Assembly: GCA_903813345.2 (NCBI GenBank)
Contig: CAIIXF020000009.1
Span: 4,340,001-4,404,000 of the forward strand
Origin: Owenia fusiformis
Lineage: Eukaryota > Annelida > Polychaeta > Sabellida > Oweniidae
Direction: 5' to 3'
Length of the DNA: 64,000 nt
Shown here piece by piece: positions 1 to 12,644 of this stretch. Every line of letters starts with the position of its first letter. Position 1 is the stretch's first letter. The translations under genes were made by a program, and so were the position numbers. Below the pieces are notes generated by a model that was given only the letters and a program-made list of their open reading frames with translations, had not been told where the DNA came from and did not search any database.

Positions 1-478
1 AAAGTCAAAATTGTTTTTCAAAAAACCTCTCCCATTGAAATAACACAGGAGGCGAAAAATAATTTTCAAAAATGACTTTGAAGCGCTGTAACTTTAATAT
101 TCATCAAATAAACTAAACACTTAGTGTTCAAAAAGTTAGACAATTCAATTTTCTATATGAAAATATTTTTTGCTGAATCTTTTACTGAAAAGATATCCTG
201 ATTTCTGATTTGCCCTGAACCCTCCATTTCCCATTGGATTACATGAGAATGACGATTTTCAAAAATTCATCAAATTTATCATCAATTTTTGACCTATTGT
301 AATTGAGGAAAAAAAATGAGAAAATTTGGAGGTATTGGAAATAAAGTCAAGTTACGTTTCCATCAATATCATAAGTTATTTCATCGCCGGTTAAGTAAAT
401 AAAAATTCAAACGTAAAGAGGCTTTAACACGTAGTTCAATGGAGAAAAAATGTTGCCAAACTTATGGAGGGGAGTGTA
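1..478. repeat. Truncated copy of dispersed TIR repeat R1
   Basis: This stretch matches 24690-25120 almost base for base over long runs, for example the shared segment CCTCTCCCATTGAAATAACA. It ends with the same GC-richer terminal block (about 410-478, GCTTTAACACGTAGTTCAAT). The left end is cut off by the window edge. The full-length copy at 24617-25120 shows that the block is one terminal inverted repeat of a roughly 500-bp MITE-like element. No coding potential was seen. Confidence 0.8.
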
Positions 479-1532
479 GTTCATCATTTGTAAAGCGATC
501 TGCTTTTTTGCTTCTGCGCGGAAATGATTAACACACAAACAAAACATGGGAAGAATATAATGGGGGGGGGGGGGATTTCAATCCCGAGGAAATGACATCA
601 TAAGAAATCATGACCCTCTATTAGCTTCCCTCTAGAAGCATAGGGAATGCTGAGGAAAAGCGCCATCTTGTTACGAAAACAGATTCACGTACGTATTTCA
701 ATTCAATGCTTGAGTTTCTCGACAGTGCGTATTTCACTCCACGACAATATTTGTAATATACTATATAATAAATATCCATTTTGCAAATAGCTCTTTTGTA
801 ATATAAGTCAGGTTGTACTAATGGCAGCATCATTGTTTACGAGCACATGACATGAAATGTAATCCATTTATGAATTCCCAAATAACCAATTCGAAATTAT
901 ATTACGTGCATAGACTACGAACATCAGCCTTATCTATTGCTTTCACAACATCACTTTGAAACTATCTTTGATATTTTTCTAACAATTAGCTACGGTAGAA
1001 TATCCCCAAATTCTCATAAAACACCGTTTAAAATATTTCACATGAAATGGATGGTATGGTTAGCAATAATCCGAGTATATTAGACTGATGTACGATTCTC
1101 ATTGGGTAAATAAAAACGACAAACATCGGATGAAGACTTGGTAATCAAATTTTGAAGATTATGAGGAGATGCTTGGGCTGCTCAGGGTACCATTGTTTAT
1201 GTTACCCTGGTAACCATAACTCAACTGTAATAATGTCACCCAAAACCACAAGAAAAGAACGATCTTTATTGCATGCATGGGATATATACAATTTCATGTA
1301 AAATATTAAAGTTCATTTATTGAGAATTCATGGATATATCCTCGTATCATCATACACTAATCCATTAGAAGTAATTGAAGTGTAAATTATTTTGTTCAAT
1401 ATAACCCGTTATACGCCACTGAATCACGCAGTACAGGCTCGGACCCTCTACTTATTGCATTTTATGCCATCGTTTCATCTTAAATTAATACATATCAAAT
1501 TATCAATACGTACTACAACTAAGTTTGGCATG
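479..1532. other. Non-coding stretch with G-run and X-box-like motif
   Basis: No open frame resembles a protein here. A run of 13 G occupies 562-574. A near-palindromic GTTACCCTGGTAAC at 1201-1214 fits the RFX X-box pattern. If the TARP-like gene continues leftward, this is its third intron. A fourth TARP exon, which should encode the end of TM3, TM4 and the tail, was looked for on the minus strand and not found. Confidence 0.5.
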
Positions 1533-1534
1533 TA

Positions 1535-3176
1535 CGAGGGGTGATCAACAAATAACGCAAATAGAGCCCTCAAAAATTATTTAGCGCTAGGACTCCAAAT
1601 TTGATACATAGTATCACCAAACATTCATTATCATTTTCACAAAATCTGAGTTACAATAACTTAATGTCAAAGTTACGGTTGCCATAGCAACCCGTGGTAC
1701 GGGCACTTGAAGCAGGTCGTGAATCATAACAATAACAATAAGGTATTTTGAACGTCTGTCCAAAATGAGTTTGAAAGACACTGTTAACACCCCAGTCACA
1801 TTTGTCGTAACTCGTATTTTCCGTAAGGCAACCGCAGATCAATTAAATCAGTGAATTTCTGCGGCGAGCGTGGGAAAACTACGCTCGCTCTGCGGTCTCC
1901 GTGCGGCGTATCCAGTTTTTACAGGCCGCAGGGAAGGCCTAGAAATCATAACTCGGAGTTATAATATTTGTTCATTTCTGCGGTCCCAGTAAAAATCAAC
2001 AGGCCGTTGCCAGACCACAGAACAGTCCCACGGTGGCCGCACGTTGACTTGCGCATGCCGTAGTGTTTTGATGCGTCATATACATTTGGAAACAGTCTTT
2101 AGGTCAGGTTTGCCGTCATATCTTTGCTGTGGAACACAACGCAATAGGTATACTGTTTGATGTAATACCATAGCAACCTATACTACAAAAGATTAAGTTA
2201 CTAATGGTCAATGTAACATTCAACACTTTCTATTTGATACAATATCATTGCACTATAAATAACATTTATGAATTGTACTAATGTAAATAAATTAAAAATA
2301 AACAGTAACTTTTATCAACAGAAATTCAAAATTCGCCGTGCGTCTGGTGTAGGAAATGTGACTACAAAAGTATCCGACCGCAGAAATTCTACGGAGAGCG
2401 TAGAAATGTTACTGACCGCAGAAATGACAGAGCGCACGGTCGCCGTAGGAAATGTGACTTTGATGTTATTTGGGTGTAAATCAATTCTAAAAAAAATCTG
2501 GATGCGATCTACTTTTAATCGTTATGTCATAAACCTACCCAACAATAGGTTTTACCATTAGGCGGCCATACATGTCTATACCCAACGATAGGATGACAGA
2601 AAACACTGGCATTGAGGAAATCAAAGTCAAGTCAGCCATACTGAAAAATGGTGGAATTGAAAAACAGTTATCAGACCTCCATAGAAGACAGAGAGAACTG
2701 ATATAATGCTGTATTTTGAATGAACGGTCACTGCAAACGAGATGCTTAAGAAGTCAATTGGTAATGAAAATGGACTAAGCAATATCTACAGGTGGTACAG
2801 AACGATTTCCGAAAAACCAAGATCTACACTGAGGATGCTCCCCTTACAGGTGCTCGAAAAGAAGTAGAGGAGCTGGTTATGGTTGATAGGACTGTCACCA
2901 CTAAACATGAACTGGTCATGAGTTATAAGTCTGAAAAATGATTATTATAAAAATTGTGACATCATATATTTGAGGTGTTTCAGATGCCCATGACTTGGGT
3001 TACCGTATGGTAAGTCCTCATTGTTATTATTGCTTAATATTCAAAACCTGCTTCAGCTACCCATATCACGGGTTATTGATAAATGTTTGGTGATACTATG
3101 AATCAAGTTTAGTGTCCTAGCTCCAATTAGTTTCTGAGATAGGGCTCTATTTGCGTTATTTGTTGACCACCCCTTG
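1535..3176 (+). mobile_element. Decayed mariner-type DNA transposon with TA target duplication
   Basis: The ends are inverted copies over about 95 bp. Left inward reading begins GAGGGGTGATCAACAAATAA and right begins AAGGGGTGGTCAACAAATAA; both continue into GCAAATAGAGCCC. A TA dinucleotide flanks each end (1533-1534 and 3177-3178), the signature of the Tc1/mariner superfamily. At about 2815-2935 the plus strand reads like the N-terminal helix-turn-helix part of a mariner transposase (TEDAPLTGARKEVEELV, then VDRTVTTKHEL), out of frame with its surroundings, so the element is dead. GC-rich palindromic blocks at 1850-2000 and 2380-2460, both carrying GACCGCAGAAAT-type sequence, suggest a second element nested inside. 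The X-box-like GTTGCCATAGCAAC lies at 1678-1691. Confidence 0.8.
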
Positions 3177-3200
3177 TATTATCTCACAAAATGGTCTTAC

Positions 3201-6200
3201 CTCCTAAAATATATAATACTGCACCGATAACTGTTTTGGAATTCTGTTTTACGTTACCCCAAGTACTGGTGCAGAAGGCCACTATTGTCACAATCAAGGC
3301 AACGACGCATATGGGAGTGGCAAGTCGTATAGCTTCTATAATGCAAATATGCAACATAAAGTATACAAATATGGCAACTTTGACAACCACATGAGCCGTT
3401 ACAATAATGTTAACTTTATAAGAAAATCAGTGAGGCGTTACAAAGGTGGTAACTACATCATCAGTAAACTAGTGAGACCTCGCAACTTGATTAACAACTT
3501 TTACAATAAATAATCAGTAATCTTTAGCTTATGATATGTCATTTTTGGGTTACGTTGTTCATTTTATGCACGAAAACATTTATTTATAACTTACTTGTTA
3601 TCGCCATGGTAACTTCTTGCTCTTGTACTCGACCAGCAACCTGACCAAAGTAACGAATATACGAGCATGTTTTTGGACTGACGACTGTGGCTGAAGAAAA
3701 CAAAGCACTAGACTATGTTAATAAAAATGATATTGGATTTCTCGGATGATATCCAAGATATAATATTATCAAATGTCACACATTTGCCAGAGATTATAAA
3801 ATCAGATCTCCGTTAATATTCTGGTATGACAAGCAAAGCTCAACTTCTTGCAATTGTTTCATTTTTTACAAGATCAAGTATTAAACTGAAATTGGATTGT
3901 TTTTTGAAACCATGGAAACGTTACAATCAATATATTCGGAGGTCTTAAACGTCGTAGAAAGCTGGATCATATATAATTCATCCAATAAATTCGAATCTAT
4001 TTCGATATACGTTTAGGGGACGTTCTTTATTCTCAATAGCTAAGATGTAAATATCTGACTTGAATAAGCCACGTAGTGGGGAAACTGTGTAAAGTAAGCG
4101 ATGAATGCTGATATTGAATTGGATAGTAAACTGCACATTCTATACATATATAGATATATATAATACATTGATATTACTTATAGGATCAATTTCGTAATGC
4201 TGCCCTTTATTTCCGTGATCTGGTCTATAAATGTTGCCTTTTTGTGGTTAAACACATGCTAGCTTATACATATTGTACTAATGGGTTAATAGGAAACAAT
4301 TAGAGGTTGTCTGTAACGTTAAACACGAAAGTAATTTATAATTGGTATTAGCAAGTTGATATCTATATGATATACTTTGCTAACGATATCAAAATTGCCA
4401 ACATCTATGCCGATGTTGTTAATTTCGAAAAAGATACATGCAGACATGAAAGGGTTAATTAATAATTAAAAATAATTTATATTTAAATTGCGTTCTTACT
4501 ATAATTTTTGAGATACATGTCCTTATGAACTCTCGTTCCCTTTTACCCAATCAAAAATATAATCGAAAGGGGGAAATGTAGTAAAATATGACAGGTGCAA
4601 ATATCCGAAATACACAATTCAATTGCAATTATTAACAATACCCAATGTAAACCTTATATGTGTCTAAATCAGGTGTATCAGGTTAAATCAGAAACCCGAT
4701 TTCATTTAGATTTGTATCTAGTGAAAAAATGTTCTCACAATGACGTCACCAATACATGTGTACTTCTTTCAAGGTTAACCAATCACACTTTTATTTGCAA
4801 CTCATTGCTATACATATTCCGAAAGAACATTTTGCTGTTTTTATAATTTGATACGGCTCCATTCTGTTCAAGGAACAAGCGTGACGTTTTCGATACAGTC
4901 TTCGTCAAATTTAATTAATTCTGTCTGGGGCAAGATAATAGACTTCTTAGGAAAATACTGCTACAACAATTTGGCCCTCAATTCATCAAAATGAACCTTT
5001 TACCGAAATGGATTCATTAAATATTGACGAGGAAACTAAGCTCTCATTCTAAAAGGATCAAGGAGGGGAATGGTAATATTGTTGAACCTCCTATAAGATT
5101 GATTCAACAACCGTTTATAACGCATTACTTAACTAATTTCCGAAATGAAATCCCTTGGTTCGAATCAACACAAGTGTGCTACTAGACTTAAAAATATTTA
5201 TATTAGACATTCCCCCATGGAAAAGTAATAAAACAAAGATGAAGTATTAGTCAATTTGTAGTTGAATAATTCATCACCGCTTCAATCTGTCGTGATCTTA
5301 AACAAATTCCATTTGACTAATTCAGTTATGTTGTTTCGACTTTTTACAATAATACATCCCCCTGTATAAGCTTGCCCAGCGGAAGTGTTCATTTAATAAC
5401 GGCTTAAAGCTATATTCAGGCCCGTGGCCAGGGGGTTCGATGGGTTCGAGCTAACCCCCCCCCCCCCCCCGGCCAAAAGTTCTTTCATTTTTGGACCAAA
5501 ACAGTCAAAAGTGAACCCCCTGGACATTTTCAAAAAGTGAACCCCCTTGGCAAATCCTGGCTACGGGCCTGATATTTTTCAAATCGCGATCCAGAAGGGA
5601 ACCTCTGGTTGGAAACTGATGGCGGGGGTGTATAGAATGCTGAAAGCAATGTTTTCAACTAACAAAGACAATATGACCTAGGATCCCAAATCTAATATTT
5701 GACAAATTGAGATATGTGATCAAACATCAAAATGGTTTTACCGAAAGATTTATAATATGTATCTACCCGTAAGTATTTCTGATGAGTAGTTACTATTAAA
5801 GAGGTTCGCAAGTTCATGTCGTGGCTGGAGTGAGTTTTGTTTATCTGCCATCGGTGTTTTCTGAGCTGCTATTTCAATAGCCAAAGTGTTTCCAATTGAA
5901 GCAAGTTATCATTAGTAATCATAAAAAATATAGATAATTCATAAAAAGCAATGTAACAATTCTGTCGAAAATACGCATGTACACGATTGATATAATATAA
6001 AAGCAAAAATGCTCAAAATACGAGCAAAGCATGTGACACCAGATACAGGGGAAAATGTATATAAACAATAAGGCATGTCCAGGAGCTGAACAAATGAGGG
6101 ACAAAATAGTGTCCGGGGTTTTAATATACTATTAGAAAGGGGAAATATTACAGGAGTTATGATGAAACAACATTAAGGAAGCCAGTTAGTTACATAGTTG

Positions 6201-9200
6201 AGGATTTGGGACCTTACACGAATAGAAGGGCAATTTTGACAATTTCTTCCAAATGTCTTAATTTGAGTGAAAATCGAAAAATTCGTGGAATGAGTTTGAT
6301 CTTTACAATATAGATTTTGATTTGATGCATTTTTACAAGACATTCTGCCTCATTTGAAACTAATGAAAATTAAATCAGGCTGCATAATTTTGTTTTTTGA
6401 CTTTGAAGAGCAAGTTCCAGGCATGTAGCAGTAAGGACAAACTATTAAAGAAACCAAGTGAAATTTAAGATGTTATCAGAGTATGACCAAAACGTCAGAT
6501 TTCGAGATCAAACCTTTACTACATAGCAAATTTGTTTCACAGGAAAGCATGCATTATTCTACTCAGGAATTTCGAATGTAACACAATGAACAGGAAGTAA
6601 GGACAAAATCCCCGAAAATTATAACTTTTGACTTAAATTGCAACCTCTATTTTTCTACTCAACATCTTGTTATCCCATTCAGCAAATATCAATTTCTCAG
6701 GTACGAAAGTAATAAACAGTGGAAAACATTTTGTAAATATTGATATTCATTATATCATTGGAATGTTTCTCACTTTCTCATTGGATAAGAACCGATCATA
6801 TGATAAAATCAGGGGTATATTACCCCTATCATCTGCATTCTCCAGATGCAGCCTCGTTTTCAATTGTATATCTCGGAGTAAATACCACATAGAAAAAATC
6901 CCGGATGTTCAGCATATCACCGGGAATATATTCTGCGGCTATGTGTTTCATGCAGTGTACCCAAATTGGCATAATTGCAGACGATACAGAAAAGATTATT
7001 TTACGTAAATATTGATGATGAAAAAAAATTGAAGTATTCCAGAAAGTTTGCACTCGTGAAACATATTTTGAAGCATGAAGCAATGAACACTGACGAGGTT
7101 TTATGGATTGGTTACAACATACAAGGACAACATAACCTGAATTCAAAAACGACAGTAAAAGTTTAAACCGTGAAGACTTTAATTATTCAAATCAGATATT
7201 TATCAAATAGCTTAAACACTGTTCCACAACTAGTTACTTTGACGGAACATCAATGTAACAAAATGGATGAACTTCCTGGTTACGAGTTTTTTTTATTTTC
7301 TCGATTAAAACCTACTTATGTAAAGTTGCAGATTATGATTTGGCACACAGCTATAAAATATTGACTAGTTTTAATAAGTTTCTTTGATTTGGACTTTGTT
7401 TTGTAAATGAAGTTGCAATTCATACATTTAGCCCCTCGCATTTGTTACATTGACAAAATTCCGTTATATTAGCAAATGTACATCACTTTGGCGACTTACG
7501 GCCATGTAACAAAAGCGATGGTCTAAATGCATGAATAACAGGTTTATCTAAAAATCAATTTCCAAACCTAGACTATATTTTCTAACGTTGTGCCAAATGA
7601 TGATCCGCAATTATGACTTATACGTAAATTAAATCGAGAAACTCGTATCCAGGAAGTTCATCCATTTTGTTACATTGACGTTCCGTCAAAGTAACTATTT
7701 GTGGACCAGTGTTAAAAAATTCACTTTATTTGTAAATCTACTAAGTGAGAAGTGATTTCAATGATATAATAAATCAAATATTCCATGTTATTATCGACGA
7801 ATACATGTTCACCATTTCCCCGGTGTGCTCCCCTTTCCATTGAGGCTGTGGGAAATATACTGATCGGAGGAAAAGATAAACATATATATTCACCTCAACA
7901 GAATGGAACATTTGATAAAAGGATGTCATTCGTTATTAGATAATTGCCATTCAATAAGTCAATCCTTCAATGAAAAATGGTTAATTAATAATAGACGACC
8001 TTGTAACCAATGGACCTCCTTTAAGGCAGGTCATATCTTTGAAATTCCTACCTTTCAAATAGTATATTGAAACCTTAGGACCCCTAACGCTGTAATTAAA
8101 AATGTACCAAGGTGCATCGTTAATTAATGAATTAATGAATTTGAAAAAAGATTGGAGAGAGTCACATAATTCAAGACGATACAAAATGACATAATTCCAT
8201 GTGCCAATCTGGGAACAAATAATGTATTCAAGATAATTGGGTATAAATAATCTACAGGGTGTCCAAAAAGAGTGTACCGAGACAATGGAGACAAACATAC
8301 AAAAACAATGTGGGTGATGCAGGGATATTTTTTACTAGTTAGTCATTTGAGAGACAATGTAATTATCATGAACGGAAAGTTTCACCAGGTAACTATTTTA
8401 AAGGAAAGCTTGTTTTGAATCATCACCCATTTTTCATATTTGATGTCCAAATCATGAAATAACTCTGTGTGTGATAAAGAAATAGTTTTGAAATAATTTT
8501 TCATCCATACCCGAACGTTTTACAAGGGGACTTTATTTAGTTTCAGAGAAAAAAATGTTTCACTATCATCGAAACATCAAATTTCTCAGTCAGTAATTTA
8601 CAAATATCTATGAATCATATTTTATTGACAGCCTACCGGAAAATGAATCCTCTTATCAATGGAAACAGTTCAGCTTTTCCAATGAAGGGGAAAGGGTACT
8701 TCTCGTTTCATTTGGGTACAACTTTTGGACACCCTGTAGAACTTAATCCTCAACGTATGCTGTACTATTTCAATCTATTTGTGTACGGATTGTGTACTTA
8801 TCAAGCGGACATATTATTGAGTACTCATTATGTAATTATTGAGTACTCATTATTATCAAATTGAGTACACATAATTATCTAATTGAGTACACATAATTAA
8901 CTAGGTGAATACATATAATTTAGTAATTCTGTACATGTTATCCATTTTATTACTCGGTGGACTAATCGTTAACACTATATGAATTAATTGACTACAGATG
9001 GTGCACTTAGAGTAGTGTACATTGTGTACTAATTGAGTGCACAATGAACTTAGTTGAGCACACATCATGTATTGAGCACACATGGAATCTTGATTTTGAT
9101 CGTCTTAAAAATATAATTTAAATGTTCATGCAATTTTCACCCTACCTATTTGCCCTTCATCTACAACAAAACTCTGAATTTAGTATAAAAACATCGAAAC

Positions 9201-10065
9201 TAATCGGGGTGAATTAACTGCTCCATCGATTAGGTAAACACCCTATTATTTTTTGCAGTAACTTTTAATACAAGTACCATAACACATTATTATCGGACTT
9301 GAGACTCAATCACTTTTGACTCCTTGTTATTTGTTGTTGTGACAGACAATAAGCTTTAAACGTGTCCTCAAAACATTTTTGGTTTTGATTGTGCAGTACC
9401 AATATTGGCGTAGCCAGTGCCCAACTAAAATGTACAGAAATATACTATATCGAGTATCTAGGACATTTTCCGCAGCTATATAAATTGTGAACATGAAGTA
9501 CAAAGGCAGTAATATTCCTCCTTTCGCCTTAGCTTAGTTTCCCTTGCTTTGCATTTGCATAGGGTCTATTTACATTTGCATAGCCTTTTTTACATTTCCA
9601 TTGCCTATTTTACATTTATATTGCCTATTTGCATTTGCATAGCCTACTGCGCATTTGCCTAGCGTTTCAGACACTGGCTACGCCCCTGAGTATTGTAGTT
9701 ATTGTGATACTTTTTGGACAAGCTAGAATGCAAGCTTACTCACGTTGGACTAGTTCAATACAACATCGCCAAAGGCCCATATTAGCGTGAAGTTTTAGAA
9801 TTGGCATGGTATCGGGCATTGTCATGTTTTCATCGTACTCAATCATTTCCTCCTCAAGCGGTTCTTCTGTGTAGGTTTCGGTGTAATCTAAGGGTTCGAC
9901 CATCGTCATACTAGCTCGGAGTTTGTCTTCGCCGAAAGGTTCCTGTACATACAGCCAGAAGTCCGCCGCAACGGCCAATGTGAACATTCCGACTCCCACT
10001 AGACCACATACTAGGGACATCACCGACATTGTTCGTGTGGTTAGCTTCATGTTTCTCAAAAACAT
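3201..10065 (-). CDS. TARP / voltage-dependent calcium channel gamma-like subunit, exons 1-3 (3' part outside window)
   Basis: Coding exons on the minus strand are exon 1 10065-9744, exon 2 3690-3595 and exon 3 3335-3201. All junctions are GT-AG and every intron is phase 1, as in mammalian CACNG genes; exon 3 (135 bp) is close to the usual size. In the spliced protein TM1 spans about residues 11-35 and W37 follows. The claudin-fold GLW..C signature is at 97-102 and the partner cysteine is C116 in CSYIRY, which matches the C-x-x-I-x-Y of gamma-5/7. TM2 follows AIRLATP (about 147-162) and TM3 begins near 172. N80 (NMT) is a possible glycosylation site. The first extracellular loop has an acidic stretch (about 57-79). 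Family members are four-pass membrane proteins that modulate AMPA receptors or calcium channels. An in-frame TGA lies ten codons before the chosen Met. TM4 and the tail should lie left of position 1. Confidence 0.85.
3696..5411. other. Intron 1 of the TARP-like gene, proximal part
   Basis: This is AT-rich sequence with no convincing exon on either strand. A plus-strand frame at 4595-4846 has no recognisable motif and ordinary AT-rich composition. Nothing repeated elsewhere in the window was noticed here. Confidence 0.5.
5417..5571. mobile_element. 155-bp MITE with CAGGCCCG ends
   Basis: The ends are inverted: CAGGCCCGTGGCCAGG on the left and CCTGGCTACGGGCCTG on the right. A 5-bp direct repeat ATATT flanks the element on both sides (5412-5416 and 5572-5576). 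A 16-C run sits at 5455-5470, and the interior repeats the phrase AAAAGTGAACCCCCTGG. CAGGCCCGTAGCCAGG-type ends are common on small hAT-like MITEs of invertebrates. The superfamily is inferred from the ends only. Confidence 0.75.
5577..7211. other. Intron 1 sequence without recognised content
   Basis: Overlapping frames on both strands at 6667-7146 give 105-113 residue translations. They have no family resemblance, and splice phases do not fit the TARP gene. The sequence is AT-rich and otherwise featureless to the eye. Confidence 0.4.
7212..7716. repeat. 505-bp foldback element
   Basis: The two halves are inverted copies of each other. AGTTACTTTGACGGAAC at about 7229 is answered by GTTCCGTCAAAGTAACT near 7679. 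TAACAAAATGGATGAACTTC is answered by GAAGTTCATCCATTTTGTTA. Near the centre CATTTAGCCCCTCGC faces GCGATGGTCTAAATG. Arms are about 240 bp with moderate divergence, so this is an older palindromic MITE or foldback in intron 1 of the TARP-like gene. The 64-codon plus-strand frame at 7170-7364 lies in an arm and has no family resemblance. Confidence 0.8.
8255..8736. mobile_element. 482-bp mariner-type MITE
   Basis: Both ends read CAGGGTGTCCAAAA inward and are flanked by TA (8253-8254 and 8737-8738). That is the structure expected of a non-autonomous Tc1/mariner element. The interior has a small hairpin around GTTTCACTATCATCGAAAC near 8557. No transposase remnant was recognised. Confidence 0.8.
8815..9080. 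repeat. Degenerate ~22-bp tandem repeat
   Basis: Variants of ATTGAGTACACATAATTA recur at about 20-26-bp steps from 8815 to 8930. Looser copies with GAGTGCACAATG and GAGCACACATCATG continue to about 9080. It lies within intron 1 of the TARP-like gene and has no coding sense. Confidence 0.6.
9409..9690. mobile_element. ~280-bp MITE carrying a ~21-bp internal tandem repeat
   Basis: The left end reads GGCGTAGCCAGTGCCC and the right end reads CACTGGCTACGCCCC, inverted copies of each other. Inside, at about 9548-9665, five to six copies of a 19-21-bp unit built on TTTGCATAGCCTATTTTACA follow one another. It sits about 50 bp 3' of exon 1 of the TARP-like gene, in the first intron. Confidence 0.65.
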
Positions 10066-11192
10066 CGAGGATGCCTTTACAGTTCGTCTAAGTCAAATCA
10101 CGCTCCTATTTATGTTATTTTTCAAATTAATTACTCCCGAAATGGCCACCTAAGCAACCAATTCATTGTTTGTAGGAACCTCGAGTCGCAAACGGCTATC
10201 ACATATCAGTAGTTCGTATATGTATCTTAGCTAACTCTAATTATCCAGTTCTGATACGCTCTGCTATAAAAACCAATTGCAAAAGTGACGCACTATTTGG
10301 CCTATGAGGATTAATATGATCGTCATTGATATAACTCCGAGCCTAAAAGTTGACTCGATTACCATTTATAGTATTCTTCAGGGACGCCAGGAGGATTCTG
10401 CCAACATATATACCTGTCGATGCGGCAATATCGATATCATCTGAAAACACAATGACGTAACAGTAGATTAGAATATAGTCTAATGTTATTTATCTGATCG
10501 TGTCTGAAAGTCAAATGTAATTACTGAATTACGGATGGACGTGTCTTCATTTAGATAATAAAGCGATTTCGCACAAATAAGTGAAACGTACACGTACTAC
10601 ACACACGTGCGTGGATCGCGAGTACTTTTTAGAATTAATCGGCTAGCTAAATAGGAACAGTATCCAATTAAATACTTTAACTAGCAATTTAAAACACTAA
10701 TCGAGCCAGCAGGTTTGAGCAATTCCTGGAACAACCCATCAAATTCAGTAGCTCAACAAATGAAATCAGTGTATTCCATAACGAGCATCTCCAAAATGTG
10801 ATTTAAGAAGAGATAGGTTTATAACCTAAGTATGTACTATTTATGAGGCTATTTTATTCTAGACAGACACAATTGGATCAAATAAACATGCTACAAATCA
10901 AGAAACTAAAAAGGGTATGTCTTTGACCTTTATTTGTTACAGTCCGAGAAGATATTTCCTGACGAAAAGCCAACATTGTAAAAAACCTTGTATTTTACTT
11001 ACAAAGTATAAGTGTACGTTATATGTTGTACTTTAACTTTTGTGCTAAATCTTTCTAATATCACTTATTTGTACTTTCGATCCATAAAGCTCATTCATTG
11101 CTTCAAAGAATGCATCGACCTCCACTCTGTATACACGCTGAATGTGTACAATTGCTATTATGATTTTACCCCTGTCAAGGTCTTATAGTACT
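10066..11192. other. Region 5' of the TARP-like gene
   Basis: The first coding exon starts at 10065 on the minus strand, so this stretch should hold its 5' UTR and promoter. No TATA box or initiator could be assigned with confidence. No other gene or repeat was recognised. Confidence 0.35.
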
Positions 11193-11812
11193 TAACAGGA
11201 AATGACAAAACAGGAAGCGAAAAAACATGCCGGTTTTTGGACATTTTTGAAGCAAGATAACATAGTTCTTTTTTGACCTCCAGTCAATTTAACAAGTACC
11301 ACATATCATTTACATGACCAGACATGACAATGTACATGGTCAGAATGACCCCAATTAAACATAATGAAATAACTTTTTCAGCCCTCTGAAATGTGACTGA
11401 AAAATAGCTAAAAGTAGGACCTTGGGAAAGGTCACTGAACAGAATCTTTTGAATTTTTTAGAAAAATATGATCCACATTCCTTTTTATGACTGCCATTTT
11501 TGTTTCAGACAATTGTTTTTAAAATTACAACGATTGTATTATTTAGTGCAATACTATTGAGCACATTTTCTAAAAAAATTCAAAATATTCTGTTCAAAGG
11601 CCTTTCCGAAGGTCGAACTATTAGCTAATTTTCAGTTATAATTTCGGAGGGCTGAAAAAGTTATTTCCTCGTGTTTTTGGTCATTCTGACCATGCACATT
11701 GTCATCCTGGCCATCGAAATGATATGTGGTACTAGTTAAACTGACTGGAGGTCAAAACAGAACTCTGTGATCTTGCTTCAAAAAATGTCCAAAATGTTAC
11801 GTTTTGGCCAAA
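11193..11812. mobile_element. Foldback element FB1, copy A (both arms)
   Basis: The left arm begins ACAGGAAATGACAAAACAGG. It shares about 230 bp in inverted orientation with 11575-11812, for example TTGACCTCCAGTCAATTTAAC facing GTTAAACTGACTGGAGGTCA. Related sequence recurs at 36621-37185 and 58399-59382. The element abuts the LINE remnant that starts just to its right. No protein is encoded. Confidence 0.8.
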
Positions 11813-12644
11813 ATGGACTTTGTTTTCAACACGCGAGATTCTTGATTCTTGGAAAAAAAGACACCTTACCTTATTTGGAAAAATCACTGTTATAAAATCT
11901 TTAGCTATATCAAAACTTATCTACTCAGCATCAATTTTATCTTTTAAAGAAGAAATTATAAAGCGAATAAACAACTTGATATTCAACTTTTTATGGAATG
12001 GCAAGAAAGACAAGATTAGGCGAACTATTATGATAAACAATATAGACAATGGGGGTCTAAATATGCTGGATTTAGAATCACAGCTAAATGCTCTTAAAGC
12101 TGTATGGATCACCCGTATATACGACAAAAACAATATGTTTAACAAAATTCCATACTTTTATTTTGACAAACTTGCTCCAAGTTTGGATATTTTGTTAAAA
12201 ATGAATGTATTTTCTAAAGACCAACTTGAGGGATTACCTATTTTCTACAAACAAGTTTTGAAAGCATTCAATAGCTGTAAAGATCTTGATGAAATAAAAA
12301 ATCTGAAACACCATGAAATAGTCCAGCAAACCATATGGAATAACAGATTATTTCAATTAAAAGGCAAACCACTTTTCTTTAAATCTTGGATAGATAGTGG
12401 TATTATTTATGTCAAAGATCTTATCATTCGAAATGATTTTTTAAATGTAAACTATATTCTAGAAAAATTGAGAAATAAAATAAATTGGATTTCAGAATAT
12501 TTTCAAGTCTCAATTGCAATGAAATCAAGAAAAAAAATCATTAACATAGAACAAGCAAACTTCACAAATATATCAAGAAAACTCAATTTCAAAGCAAAAA
12601 ATGTTCAATTAGATTTTAGAGGCCAAAAATCCAATTTCTTTTTT
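11813..12644 (+). pseudogene. Tx1/L1-type LINE ORF2 remnant, upstream piece of C-terminal region
   Basis: The open frame reads like the post-RT part of L1/Tx1 ORF2: SWKKRHLTLFGKITVIKSL, then KLIYSASILSF, then NFLWNGKKDKI, and NNIDNGGLNMLDLESQLNAL. It runs openly to residue FFFY at about 12646. There the frame enters the inverted end of a large insertion. The natural continuation (NILKNKKSEKWF) is found at 21495, after that insertion. No RT catalytic domain or 5' part was seen upstream, where foldback FB1 begins. This is a dead LINE fragment, not a host gene. Confidence 0.85.

Noticed and set aside
6829-7146. Exon 2 of the TARP-like gene in a 105-codon minus frame
   Set aside because: No phase-1 acceptor and donor pair bounds it and the Cys spacing is wrong. 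The 96-bp exon at 3595-3690 fits on all counts.
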